Shown one piece after another: positions 6,872 to 15,802 of a DNA stretch of 34,788 nucleotides. The stretch's first letter is position 1, and each line of letters opens with the position of its first letter. The stretch is taken from contig DVKX01000044.1 in assembly GCA_018715805.1 (NCBI GenBank), positions 1-34,788 on the forward strand, written 5' to 3'. This stretch comes from Candidatus Faecousia intestinigallinarum (GTDB taxonomy: Bacteria > Bacillota > Clostridia > Oscillospirales > Oscillospiraceae). The notes below the pieces were generated by a model. It did not search any database. It saw only the letters and a list, made by a program, of their open reading frames with translations, and was not told the DNA's origin. The position numbers and the translations under genes are program-made.

Positions 6872-7803
6872 CGGATTTTCACCATGTCTCCGTATTGCTG
6901 AAAGAGAGCGTTGACGCCCTGAATATCCGCCCGGATGGCATTTACGTGGACGGAACCTTGGGCGGCGGCGGCCACTCGGAAGAGATTGCAAAGCGCCTGA
7001 CCACCGGACTGCTCATAGGCATTGACCGGGATAAGACGGCGCTGCGAGCTGCTGGGGAGCGGCTGCGCCCCTATGGGGAGCGGGTCAAGCTGGTGCACAG
7101 CAATTTCAGCCAGATCGCTTGGGTGCTGCAAACGCTGGAAATTGAAAAGGTTGATGGGATCCTGCTGGATTTGGGCGTCTCCTCGCCCCAACTGGACGAT
7201 GGTTCCCGGGGCTTTTCTTATATGGCGGATGCTCCGCTGGATATGCGAATGGACGCTGGTGACGCGCTCACCGCCGCTGCCGTGGTGAATACTTGGCCGC
7301 AGGAGGAACTGCGCCGGATACTGTATGCCTACGGAGAGGAACGCTACGCGCCGCAGATCGCTGCGGCCATCTGCCGCCGCCGGGAGCAGGCGCCCATTGA
7401 GACGACCCTGGAACTGGTGGATGTGATTCGTTCCGCTATGCCCCCCGCTGCCCTGCGGGAAAAACAGCATCCCGCCAAACGCAGTTTTCAGGCTATTCGC
7501 ATTGCTGTGAACGATGAATTGGGCGCAGTAGAGCGGGTAATGGCGGACGCTGTACCATTGCTGAGGAAGGATGGGCGTCTGGCGGTAATCACGTTCCATT
7601 CCTTAGAAGATCGGATTGTTAAAACCGCTATGGCCGCCGCCGCCAGAGGCTGCACCTGCCCGCCGGAATTCCCGGTATGTGTGTGCGGCAAGAAGCCGCA
7701 GGTGAAGCTGCTGGGGAGAAAGCCCGTTACCTCCACACAGGAGGAATTGGAGGAAAATCCCCGGGCGCGAAGCGCGAAGCTGCGCGTATGCCAGAAACTA
7801 TAG
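6868..7803 (+). CDS. rsmH: 16S rRNA (cytosine(1402)-N4)-methyltransferase RsmH (MraW)
   Basis: RsmH methylates N4 of C1402 in the decoding centre, acting on the same nucleotide as RsmI. The 311-aa protein starts TDFHHVSVLLKESVDAL, has SAM motif YVDGTLGGGGHS, then GIDRD and LDLGVSSPQLDDGSRGFSY. Its C-terminal part has KRSFQAIRIAVNDEL and VITFHSLEDRIVK, all hallmark RsmH blocks. It overlaps mraZ by 4 bp (ATGA), the conserved second position of the dcw operon. Confidence 0.97.
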   Translation: MTDFHHVSVLLKESVDALNIRPDGIYVDGTLGGGGHSEEIAKRLTTGLLIGIDRDKTALRAAGERLRPYGERVKLVHSNFSQIAWVLQTLEIEKVDGILLDLGVSSPQLDDGSRGFSYMADAPLDMRMDAGDALTAAAVVNTWPQEELRRILYAYGEERYAPQIAAAICRRREQAPIETTLELVDVIRSAMPPAALREKQHPAKRSFQAIRIAVNDELGAVERVMADAVPLLRKDGRLAVITFHSLEDRIVKTAMAAAARGCTCPPEFPVCVCGKKPQVKLLGRKPVTSTQEELEENPRARSAKLRVCQKL

Positions 7804-7832
7804 AAATCCGGAAGAGAAGGGAAGAGAACACT

Positions 7833-8309
7833 ATGCAGCGTGACCGAACCGATATTCAATATGTCCGCTATTATTATGACGGCAACGCGGCGCGCCAGGC
7901 GGAACTTCATCCGCCCAAGCACCGGATTCTGCCGCGGGTGGAATTTATTTTTTTCCAAAAGCCGGTCACGGTGATTCGCCTGGATCCGCTGGCGCTGGCG
8001 GCGTTGGCGCTGGCGCTTGTCATGAGCGTGGTGCTGGTTCTGGGATTGGCGGAATTAGGTCATGCCAGAGCGGAGCAGCAGCAGATGCGGGAATACCTGT
8101 GGGAGGTGGAGGATCGCAACGAGGCGCTGCAGGAGGCATTTTCAGACGAGTATAATTTGCGGGAAGTGCGGGAGCAGGCGCTGGCCATGGGAATGGTTCC
8201 CCAGGAAGCGCTGCAGCATATAGACCTGCCGGTTCAGGTGGTGGAGCTGCCGGCGGAGGCAAGCCTGTGGGAGCGGGCGAGAGATTTTCTTCTGGGACTT
8301 TTTGCATAA
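7833..8309 (+). CDS. ftsL: FtsL-like septum protein (cell division, bitopic membrane protein)
   Basis: FtsL is a small bitopic protein that joins DivIC and DivIB (FtsQ) and activates FtsW/FtsI at the septum. The 158-aa product has a 50-residue cytoplasmic N-terminus, one hydrophobic segment at about 52-75, then a helix likely to form a coiled coil (76-105), and the family pattern REQALAMGMVPQEA. Position between rsmH and the PBP fits ftsL. ATG 7833 was chosen because it follows a purine-rich AAGGGAAGAG; an in-frame ATG at 7788 would overlap rsmH. FtsL and DivIC cannot be separated by eye with certainty; genomic place favours FtsL. Confidence 0.72.
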   Translation: MQRDRTDIQYVRYYYDGNAARQAELHPPKHRILPRVEFIFFQKPVTVIRLDPLALAALALALVMSVVLVLGLAELGHARAEQQQMREYLWEVEDRNEALQEAFSDEYNLREVREQALAMGMVPQEALQHIDLPVQVVELPAEASLWERARDFLLGLFA

Positions 8310-8342
8310 AGTTTGTCCTGGCCAATAGGATTAAAATAGCAG

Positions 8343-8377
8343 CATGGGCAGCGAGGATTTCCCCCTTGCTGCCCATG
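8343..8377 (+). other. Strong hairpin between ftsL and the PBP gene
   Basis: A perfect 10-bp stem (8343-8352 with 8368-8377) with extra inner pairing lies in the intergenic gap. No T run follows, so it is not a classical terminator. It may be an mRNA-processing or stability element or a partial transcription block within the operon. Confidence 0.5.
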
Positions 8378-8403
8378 TATCCTAATGGGAGGCGGATGCC
8401 GAT

Positions 8404-10740
8404 ATGGCCAAACAGAGCAAGCGAAAGGAGTATGCCCGCATCCGCGGGGACAGCGGACACCATCGCAGGATCCTGCTGACGGCGGTGATTCTGGGGCTTG
8501 GGGCGTTTCTTCCCCTAGCGCTGCGGCTTTACAGCTTGATGGTGATAGACTATGATTATTATGCCAATCTTGCCCTGCGGAATCAGACCCGTACCACCCA
8601 GGTTACTGCGGATCGGGGCAACATCTATGACAGGAATATGAATATCCTCGCCACTTCGGTGAGCGTGGAGAATGTGTACTTAGACCCCCATGAGCTGAAG
8701 CAGTCCCGGGCGGACATCCCGGCGGTGGCGGCTTTTTTGGGAGAGCTTCTGGAACTGGAGCCTGCCTGGATCGAAGAACAGGCAAAGGATTTGACCAAGC
8801 GCTATAAGCAGATCGCCGCCCGGATTGATATTGAAACCGGCGCCAAAATTCGCCAATATATCAATGATCAAGGGATCGCCGGTATCCACCTGGAGCCGAA
8901 TTCCCAGCGTTACTATCCTTTCGGCACCCTGGCGGCGCAGGTCATCGGCTTTACCAATGCTTCCAACACCGGCTCCGAGGGCGTGGAAGCGTCCTACAAC
9001 AGCTACCTGGAAGGTGCAGGCGGCAAAGTGATCACCACCAAGGGCAACAACGAGATGGATATGCCGTTCTCTTTTGAAAAATACGTAGCTTCTCAAGAGG
9101 GATGCAGTCTGGTGCTCACCTTGGATACCACCGTCCAGGCCTGCCTGGAAAAACAGATGGAAGCGGCCATTGCCCGCTACGATGTGCAAAACGGCGCCTT
9201 TGGTCTGGTGATGGATGTAAATACCGGCGAGATCTTGGCTATGGCGACCCTGGGCAGCTATGACCCCAATCATTACCAGGAGATCGCAGACCCGGAAGCG
9301 GCAGCGGAAGTGGAGGCGCTGCGTCTGGCGTATCTGGCGGAAGCGGAGGGGAGCGAAGCCTATGCTGCGGGAAAAGCTGCCTATCAGGAGGCGCTCACCG
9401 CCGCCCGCCTGAAGCAATGGCGCAACCGGGTGCTGTCGGACGGTTATGAGCCGGGTTCTACCTTTAAGGTGCTTACCATGGCGGCTGCGCTGGACAGCGG
9501 CGCCATCGATTTGGAGACAAATTTTTACTGTAAAGGAGCAGAACAGATCCCGGGGCGCTCTCAGCTGCTCCACTGCTGGCGCTCTGCGGGGCATGGGGCG
9601 GAAAAAACGCCCCAGGCGCTGCAGAACTCCTGCAATATTGCCTTTGCCCATATCGCGTTAAAGCTGGGCGGAGAGCAGTTCTATGACTATGTAACGAAAT
9701 TTGGCGTGCTGGAAAAGACCGGCATCGATCTGGCGGGAGAGAGCAAGGGCGTGTTTTTTGACAAAGCGTTGATCACGGACACGGAGAAATGGGGCACAGC
9801 CTCGCTGACCTCCGGTTCCTTTGGACAGACCTTCAAAATAACGCCGCTGCAGCTGGTGCGCGCCATTGCTTCCGTTGTCAACGGCGGCTATCTGCTGGAA
9901 CCTTATATCGTTTCCGAGGTGGTGGATGCGGAGGGCAATACTGTGCTGAAGCAAGAGCCTACCGTAGTGCGCCGAACCATCCGGGAGGAGACCAGCGATA
10001 CCATGTGCCAGCTGATCCGCTCGGTGGTCACGGAGGGAACGGCAAAAAATGCCAGCGTTGCGGGGTTTTCCATTGGCGGAAAAACGGGAACCAGTGAAAA
10101 AATTGATGTTTTTGATGAAAATGGCCAGCGTGTTTTGGATAAAATCGTATCCTTTGTGGGGATTGCGCCCATGGAAGATCCGCAGTATATTGTATTGGTA
10201 GCGTTGGATACCCCCTCCCGAGAGACGGGGATTTATATCTCCGGCGGCGTGATGGCTGCGCCTACAGTAGGGGCAGTCATGGCGGATATTCTGCCATACC
10301 TGGGCGTGACGCAGACGTTTTCCCCGGACGAGGCTGCCGGACAGATCGTGGTGCTGGAGGACTACACCGGGCAAAGCGCCCAGGACGCCCAGAAGGCGCT
10401 GAAGGCGCTGGGCTTGACTACCAGGACCGTGGGTGACGGTGAAACCGTTACCGGGCAGATACCCGCAGCGGGTCAAGGCGTCCCGGGAGATAGTCAGGTG
10501 CTCCTTTATATGGGGGAGGAAGTGACGCTGGAAAATGTGACGGTACCCGATTTTGCGGGCATGAACCGCCAGCAGGCCAGCGACGCGGCAGGCAGCGCAG
10601 GGCTTTATATCCTGGTGGCGGGCAACGATGAGATTGCCGCCGATGTGACGGTGCAGGGGCAATCCATCGCCCCTGGCGAAACGGTTCCCCAGGGCAGTAC
10701 CATTCGCTTGGAATTTGTAGATACAAAGGCGGCCGATTAA
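8404..10740 (+). CDS. Class B penicillin-binding protein with two PASTA domains (SpoVD/FtsI family)
   Basis: This is a septal transpeptidase that crosslinks peptidoglycan outside the membrane, the FtsW partner. The 778-aa product has a single N-terminal anchor (about 22-46) and a PBP dimerisation domain with TADRGNIYDRN. The transpeptidase domain contains S352-TFK, S409-CN and K560-TGTS. Two PASTA repeats lie at about 650-710 and 712-773. The PASTA number is closer to vegetative PBP2B than to SpoVD (one), so it could be the cell-division PBP rather than a sporulation-specific one. An Ala/Glu-rich helical insertion (about 296-338) lies just before the SxxK motif. ATG 8404 follows GGGAGG. Confidence 0.9.
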   Translation: MAKQSKRKEYARIRGDSGHHRRILLTAVILGLGAFLPLALRLYSLMVIDYDYYANLALRNQTRTTQVTADRGNIYDRNMNILATSVSVENVYLDPHELKQSRADIPAVAAFLGELLELEPAWIEEQAKDLTKRYKQIAARIDIETGAKIRQYINDQGIAGIHLEPNSQRYYPFGTLAAQVIGFTNASNTGSEGVEASYNSYLEGAGGKVITTKGNNEMDMPFSFEKYVASQEGCSLVLTLDTTVQACLEKQMEAAIARYDVQNGAFGLVMDVNTGEILAMATLGSYDPNHYQEIADPEAAAEVEALRLAYLAEAEGSEAYAAGKAAYQEALTAARLKQWRNRVLSDGYEPGSTFKVLTMAAALDSGAIDLETNFYCKGAEQIPGRSQLLHCWRSAGHGAEKTPQALQNSCNIAFAHIALKLGGEQFYDYVTKFGVLEKTGIDLAGESKGVFFDKALITDTEKWGTASLTSGSFGQTFKITPLQLVRAIASVVNGGYLLEPYIVSEVVDAEGNTVLKQEPTVVRRTIREETSDTMCQLIRSVVTEGTAKNASVAGFSIGGKTGTSEKIDVFDENGQRVLDKIVSFVGIAPMEDPQYIVLVALDTPSRETGIYISGGVMAAPTVGAVMADILPYLGVTQTFSPDEAAGQIVVLEDYTGQSAQDAQKALKALGLTTRTVGDGETVTGQIPAAGQGVPGDSQVLLYMGEEVTLENVTVPDFAGMNRQQASDAAGSAGLYILVAGNDEIAADVTVQGQSIAPGETVPQGSTIRLEFVDTKAAD

Positions 10741-10757
10741 GGCGCGAAGGAGAAGCT

Positions 10758-12218
10758 ATGAAACTGAAAGAACTATTGCATGGTGTGGAAATTCTGGAAG
10801 TCCATGCCGATCTGGAAATGGAAATTGCTTCCGTGGCTTATGATTCCAGAAAAGTGACGCAGGGGGTGCTGTTTGCGGCGGTATCCGGTTTTCAGACGGA
10901 CGGCAATCGGTTTATTTCCATGGCGTTGGATAGAGGCGCCGCCGCAATCCTCACGGCGAAACGGCCGGAACGGGAGATACCCTATATCCTGGCAGCCTCC
11001 GACCGGTTGGCGCTGGCGCAGGTGAGCGCAAATTTCTACGCCCATCCGGCGAAAAAAATGACCATGATTGGGGTGACGGGCACCAACGGCAAAACCTCGG
11101 TGGCTTTGCTGCTGAAGCAGGTGCTGGAGCAGACGCTGCACGCCAAGGTAGGGCTTGTGGGCACTATGGGAAATCAAATTGGAGACTTGGCGCTGCCCAC
11201 AGAGCGCACCACCCCGGAGAGCCTGGAGCTGCAGGCGCTGTTTGCGCAGATGCGGGACGCTGGGTGTACTCATGTGGTGATGGAGGTGTCCTCCCACGCC
11301 ATTGCCCTGGAGCGCGTTGGCGGCGTGCATTACCAGGTGGCGGCGTTTACCAATCTAACGGAGGAACACCTGGATTTTCACCACACCATGGAAAACTACT
11401 GCGATACCAAAGCGCGGCTGTTTTCGCGCTGCGACCGGGCGGTGCTGAACCGGGACGACGGCTATTATGAACGTATCCGGGAGAGGACGTCCTGCCCGGT
11501 ACTGACCATATCCCGGCATCCGGGAGCGGAGCTGCGGGCAGAGGATGTATGCTTGGCATCGGACGGTGTTGCTTTTATGGCGGTGCTGGGGGAAGAGCGC
11601 GTCCCGGTGCGCGTGGCCATTCCAGGAAAATTCACTGTGTATAACGCGCTGACGGTGCTGGGCATTGCCGTGGAACTGGGGATTTCTCTGGAGGACGCGG
11701 CAAAAGCCCTAGCTGCGGCCAAGGGTGTGCGGGGGCGCGTGGAGGTGGTTCCTACGCCGGGAAAGCCGTATACGGTGCTCATCGACTATGCGCACACGCC
11801 GGACGGATTGGAGAACGTGCTGGCGTCAGTGCGGAGTTACTGCAAGGGGCGGGTCATCGTGGTGTTTGGCTGCGGCGGCGATCGGGATCCCATGAAGCGG
11901 CCGATTATGGGGCGCATCGGCGTGGAAAACAGCGATCTGGCCATCATTACCTCGGATAATCCCCGGTCCGAAAATCCCCTGGACATCATCCGGGATATTG
12001 TACGGGGGATTCCAGAGGGAAAAAATACCTATATCACCATGGAAAATCGTCCCCAAGCCATCCGGTATGCACTGGACATTGGAGAAAAAAATGATATAAT
12101 TGTACTGGCAGGAAAGGGTCACGAAACATACCAGGAGGTCTGCGGCGTAAAGCGGCATATGGACGAGCGGGAGATCGTGGCGGAACACCTGGCGGAAATG
12201 GAGAAACACAATGGGTAG
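10758..12218 (+). CDS. murE: UDP-MurNAc-L-Ala-D-Glu:meso-2,6-diaminopimelate ligase MurE
   Basis: MurE adds the third amino acid to the muropeptide in the cytoplasm. The 486-aa protein has the N-terminal UDP-binding domain (DSRKVTQGVLFAAVSG), the ATP-binding GVTGTNGKTS, the central domain with EVSSHAIALERV, and the C-terminal ligase domain with GCGGDRDPMKRP. The DNPRSENP motif is the signature of meso-DAP-specific MurE (Lys-adding enzymes differ here), so DAP-type peptidoglycan is predicted. Start ATG 10758 follows AAGGAGAAG. Its stop overlaps the murF start, indicating coupled translation. Confidence 0.97.
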   Translation: MKLKELLHGVEILEVHADLEMEIASVAYDSRKVTQGVLFAAVSGFQTDGNRFISMALDRGAAAILTAKRPEREIPYILAASDRLALAQVSANFYAHPAKKMTMIGVTGTNGKTSVALLLKQVLEQTLHAKVGLVGTMGNQIGDLALPTERTTPESLELQALFAQMRDAGCTHVVMEVSSHAIALERVGGVHYQVAAFTNLTEEHLDFHHTMENYCDTKARLFSRCDRAVLNRDDGYYERIRERTSCPVLTISRHPGAELRAEDVCLASDGVAFMAVLGEERVPVRVAIPGKFTVYNALTVLGIAVELGISLEDAAKALAAAKGVRGRVEVVPTPGKPYTVLIDYAHTPDGLENVLASVRSYCKGRVIVVFGCGGDRDPMKRPIMGRIGVENSDLAIITSDNPRSENPLDIIRDIVRGIPEGKNTYITMENRPQAIRYALDIGEKNDIIVLAGKGHETYQEVCGVKRHMDEREIVAEHLAEMEKHNG

Positions 12219-13572
12219 AATCACTTTGGGGCTGGCGGCGCAGTGGTGCGGCGGCAGCGTAGCGCCGCAGTATGCGGATATTGAATTTCTGGGCGCTAAC
12301 AACGATTCTCGGAAGATTCAGCCGGGAGAATTATTTGTTGCCCTGCAGGGGGAACGGGACGGCCATGAATTTATCCCCATGGCGCTGGAACGCGGAGCGG
12401 CGGCGGTGCTGTGCACGCGCCTGACCGGAGATTACCCCGCCATTGTAGTGGCGGACGCCCGGCGCGCACTGGGAGACATTGCCCGACAGGAGCGCAAGCG
12501 CATCGGCATGAAGGTAGTGGGCGTTACCGGCTCCGTGGGAAAAAGCACCACGAAAGAGATGATTGCCTGCGTTCTGAACGGCACCTACCGGGTTGGTAAA
12601 ACGCCGATGAACCACAACAACGACATCGGTATGCCCATGGCCATACTGGCCATGCCGGAGGATACCCAGGTAGCTGTGCTGGAAATGGGCATGAACCACT
12701 TCCGGGAGATTGCTTACCTGGCATCCATTGCCCGGCCGGATGTGGCGGTGATTACCAATATCGGCAATATGCACATTGAGCATCTAGGCTCTATGGAGGG
12801 GATCCTCCAGGCCAAGCTGGAAATTTTGGAGGGTATGCGGGAGGACGGACGGATCATTCTCAACGGCGACGATCACCTCCTATGGAACCGGCGGAAGCTC
12901 TATCCAATACATACCACCTACTTCGGTGTTCAAAATCCGGAGTGCGATGTGCAGGGCAGCGAAATCGAGGAGACGGAGCGCCTGCTTCGCTTCCAGGTAA
13001 AGCATGGAGGATTCTCCTTCCCGGTGGAACTGGCGCTGGAGGGGCAGCATTATGTGCCGGACGCTCTGGCGGCGGTGGCCGTGGGTATAACGCTGGGGGT
13101 GAACCCGGCTATGATCCAGGAGAACCTTTCCCAGTTCCGCAATATGGCGGGTCGGCAGGAGATCCTGGAAGCCAAGGGCTGTACCATTATTCAGGACTGC
13201 TACAACGCGGGGCCTGCATCCATGGCGGCGGCTTTGCAGGTTTTGAGCAATCACCCCGGCGGGCGGCGCATCGCCGTGCTGGGGGATATGCTGGAGTTGG
13301 GGGTGTGCAGTCAGGCGGAGCATTACTGCATCGGCCGGATCGCCGCTGAAAAAGCGAATATTCTGCTGACCTACGGTCCCAACGGCGCCAGAATGGTGGA
13401 CGGCGCCATCACCGGCGGAATGCCCGGCAGCTACGCAAAAGCCTATACCGATCAGCGGCAGCTGGCAGAGGCGTTGAAGCGGCTGGTAAAGCCGGGGGAT
13501 GTGCTGCTTTTCAAGGGCAGCCGGGGTATGCACATGGAGAAGGTACTAGAGCTATTTTTAGAGGAAACATAA
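12211..13572 (+). CDS. murF: UDP-MurNAc-tripeptide:D-Ala-D-Ala ligase MurF
   Basis: MurF completes the UDP-MurNAc-pentapeptide by adding D-Ala-D-Ala. The 453-aa product has the N-terminal domain with NNDSRKIQPGELFVALQGERDGHEF, the P-loop GVTGSVGKSTTK, the middle domain with MNHNNDIGMPMA and EMGMNHFREIAYL, and the C-terminal QDCYNAGPASMAAAL with VLGDMLELG. The ATG overlaps the murE end by 8 bp. A short gap of 15 bp separates it from mraY. Confidence 0.97.
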   Translation: MGRITLGLAAQWCGGSVAPQYADIEFLGANNDSRKIQPGELFVALQGERDGHEFIPMALERGAAAVLCTRLTGDYPAIVVADARRALGDIARQERKRIGMKVVGVTGSVGKSTTKEMIACVLNGTYRVGKTPMNHNNDIGMPMAILAMPEDTQVAVLEMGMNHFREIAYLASIARPDVAVITNIGNMHIEHLGSMEGILQAKLEILEGMREDGRIILNGDDHLLWNRRKLYPIHTTYFGVQNPECDVQGSEIEETERLLRFQVKHGGFSFPVELALEGQHYVPDALAAVAVGITLGVNPAMIQENLSQFRNMAGRQEILEAKGCTIIQDCYNAGPASMAAALQVLSNHPGGRRIAVLGDMLELGVCSQAEHYCIGRIAAEKANILLTYGPNGARMVDGAITGGMPGSYAKAYTDQRQLAEALKRLVKPGDVLLFKGSRGMHMEKVLELFLEET

Positions 13573-13587
13573 GCGGAGGATGATTCC

Positions 13588-14565
13588 ATGACGAGAATTA
13601 TTGTAACGGCGCTGGTGGGCGCAGTGCTTTCCGGGGTGCTGGGTTACTTCTTGCTTCCGGTATTGCGGGCGCTGAAGGTAGGCCAGTCTGTGCGGGAGAT
13701 CGGCCCTACCTGGCACAACAGCAAGGCGGGTACGCCGCTGATGGGCGGTCTGATGTTCATTTTTGCGGCCATTTTGTGTCTGCTGGGCAACCTTCCCGGG
13801 ATGACAGACTACACGGTGTTTTATGTGCTGGCACTGAGCCTTTGCTTTGGGCTGGTGGGATTTTTGGATGACTTCTGTAAAGTGAAGTTCAAGCGGGATC
13901 TGGGGCTTACGGCGCTGCAAAAGGCGATGCTGCAAATGGCGGTGTCCGCGATCTACCTGTACGTCCTATACAGGGAGGGGACGCTGACCTGTGACATTTA
14001 TGTGCCCTTTTTCAATGTGACGTTTTATATCCATCCCATTGTTTACATCTTCTTTGCCATGTTTGTCATGGTGGGCTGCGTAAACGCGGTCAACCTGACC
14101 GACGGCATCGATGGTCTCAGCAGTTCCGTTACGATTCCGGTCATGGTTTTCTTTGCGGCGGCGGCGTTCGCCATGGGCAGATACGACCTGGCGCTGCTGC
14201 CTGCTGCGCTGGTTGGGGGATTGATCGCATATCTGTTCTACAATTTCCACCCGGCGAAAGTGTTTATGGGCGACACAGGCTCGCTGTTTCTTGGGGGTGT
14301 GGTGTGCGCCATGGCCTTTGCGCTGGATATGCCGCTGATCCTGATTTTGGTGGGCTTTGTGTACATCGTGGAGACGATATCCGATATTATTCAGGTGACC
14401 TATTTCAAGCTGACGCACGGCAAGCGTTTCTTCAAGATGGCGCCGATTCACCATCACTTTGAAAAGTGCGGCTGGAAAGAGGAAAAGATCGTATTTGTTT
14501 TTGCCGGCGTATCGGCGGTGATGTGCGTCGTTGCCTGGTTTGGCATCTCCGGAAGGATTGGATAA
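13588..14565 (+). CDS. mraY: Phospho-N-acetylmuramoyl-pentapeptide transferase MraY
   Basis: MraY transfers phospho-MurNAc-pentapeptide to undecaprenyl phosphate, making lipid I in the membrane. The 325-aa product has about ten hydrophobic segments, GPTWHNSKAGTPLMGG, the Mg-binding and catalytic LDDFCKV and VNLTDGIDGLSS segments, and the His-rich loop KMAPIHHHFEKCGWKEEK. ATG 13588 follows GCGGAGGA. It is followed only 18 bp later by ftsW; murD, which usually sits between them, is absent. Confidence 0.97.
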   Translation: MTRIIVTALVGAVLSGVLGYFLLPVLRALKVGQSVREIGPTWHNSKAGTPLMGGLMFIFAAILCLLGNLPGMTDYTVFYVLALSLCFGLVGFLDDFCKVKFKRDLGLTALQKAMLQMAVSAIYLYVLYREGTLTCDIYVPFFNVTFYIHPIVYIFFAMFVMVGCVNAVNLTDGIDGLSSSVTIPVMVFFAAAAFAMGRYDLALLPAALVGGLIAYLFYNFHPAKVFMGDTGSLFLGGVVCAMAFALDMPLILILVGFVYIVETISDIIQVTYFKLTHGKRFFKMAPIHHHFEKCGWKEEKIVFVFAGVSAVMCVVAWFGISGRIG

Positions 14566-14583
14566 GCGGGGAAAGGGGAATCT

Positions 14584-15771
14584 ATGGCGGCAGAGAAGTC
14601 TCTGTATGCCAAAGAGGAACGCCGCCTGGGGAAAAAACCGGCGGGAGAACGTGTGGATATTCCTTTTTTGACCTTGGTTCTGCTGCTGCTGGGGATCGGG
14701 CTGGCAATGCTTTATTCTGCCAGCTTTGCCCAAAGCGAGTACGATACCAGTTACGCTATTTCCACGCGATATTTGCAGAAGCAGGCAGTGTGCGCCGCCA
14801 TTGGTCTGGCGGCTATGTGGGTTCTGAGCCGTATCCCGGTGGAATTTTGGTATCGCATGGCTTGGCCGCTGTACGGCGTGAGTATTTTGCTGCTGCTTTC
14901 CGTGCTGGTGGTGGGAGAGGAAGTGAACGGCGCCCGCAGATGGATCAACCTGGCGGGGATTCAGTTCCAGCCCTCTGAAGTGGCGAAATTCACAATGATC
15001 CTGCTCTTTGCCCGGCTGACCACCAAATATGGCCGGGACGTCAGGCAGTTTCGCTATGGGGTGCTGGGATTTGGCGGCGCGCTGCTTGGTATCCTGGTGC
15101 CCTTAGCGCTGGAGAAGCATCTGTCCGCCATTATGCTTATGGGCATGGTGGCGGTGGTGATGATGTTCGTAGCAGGAACGGATGTCAAATGGCTGCTGGC
15201 AGGCGCCGGAGCGGCGGCGATATTTGTCATCGTGTATGTCAGCTTTATGGGCTATGCAGGGGATCGGATCACCGCATGGCTCCACCCGGAGCAGGATCCT
15301 GGGGATACGGGGTATCAGATTCTGCAGTCTCTCTATGCCATCGGCTCCGGCGGCTTGTTCGGCCTGGGACTGGGAAAAAGCAGGCAGAAGTATCTCTATC
15401 TTCCTTTTCAATATAACGATTATATTTTCGCCATCATATGTGAGGAACTGGGACTGGCAGGGGCTTTGCTGATTATGGCGGTGTTTGCCGGGATGATCCT
15501 GCGGGGCTATTGGATTGCACTGCGGGCACAGGATCGATTTTCCACAGTGCTGGCGGCTGGGCTGGTGACCCTGATTGCCGTTCAGACGATTTTGAATTTG
15601 GGCGTGGTTACCAATCTGCTGCCGTCCACAGGCGTGGCTCTGCCATTTTTCTCCTATGGCGGTACGGCTCTGGCGGTAAATCTGGGAGAGATGGGCATTG
15701 TACTGGGAATATCCCGCAGCCGAAACCGGCCTAAACGGCAGGAACACAGCCTGGGAATCGGAAGCGCATAG
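14584..15771 (+). CDS. ftsW: SEDS-family septal peptidoglycan glycosyltransferase FtsW
   Basis: FtsW polymerises lipid II into glycan at the division site together with a class B PBP. The 395-aa product has a cytoplasmic basic N-terminus and about ten membrane segments. SEDS hallmarks are NGARRWINLAG with QFQPSEVAKF, then LGLGKSRQKYLYLPFQYNDYIFAIICEELG, and the C-terminal LPSTGVALPFFSYGGTA. Its place between mraY and murG, in an operon with the PBP, supports FtsW rather than RodA; in a spore-former a SpoVE role cannot be excluded. Confidence 0.93.
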   Translation: MAAEKSLYAKEERRLGKKPAGERVDIPFLTLVLLLLGIGLAMLYSASFAQSEYDTSYAISTRYLQKQAVCAAIGLAAMWVLSRIPVEFWYRMAWPLYGVSILLLLSVLVVGEEVNGARRWINLAGIQFQPSEVAKFTMILLFARLTTKYGRDVRQFRYGVLGFGGALLGILVPLALEKHLSAIMLMGMVAVVMMFVAGTDVKWLLAGAGAAAIFVIVYVSFMGYAGDRITAWLHPEQDPGDTGYQILQSLYAIGSGGLFGLGLGKSRQKYLYLPFQYNDYIFAIICEELGLAGALLIMAVFAGMILRGYWIALRAQDRFSTVLAAGLVTLIAVQTILNLGVVTNLLPSTGVALPFFSYGGTALAVNLGEMGIVLGISRSRNRPKRQEHSLGIGSA

Positions 15772-15802
15772 AGCCGGAAGTCATGGTCAGGAGGACATCA
15801 AT

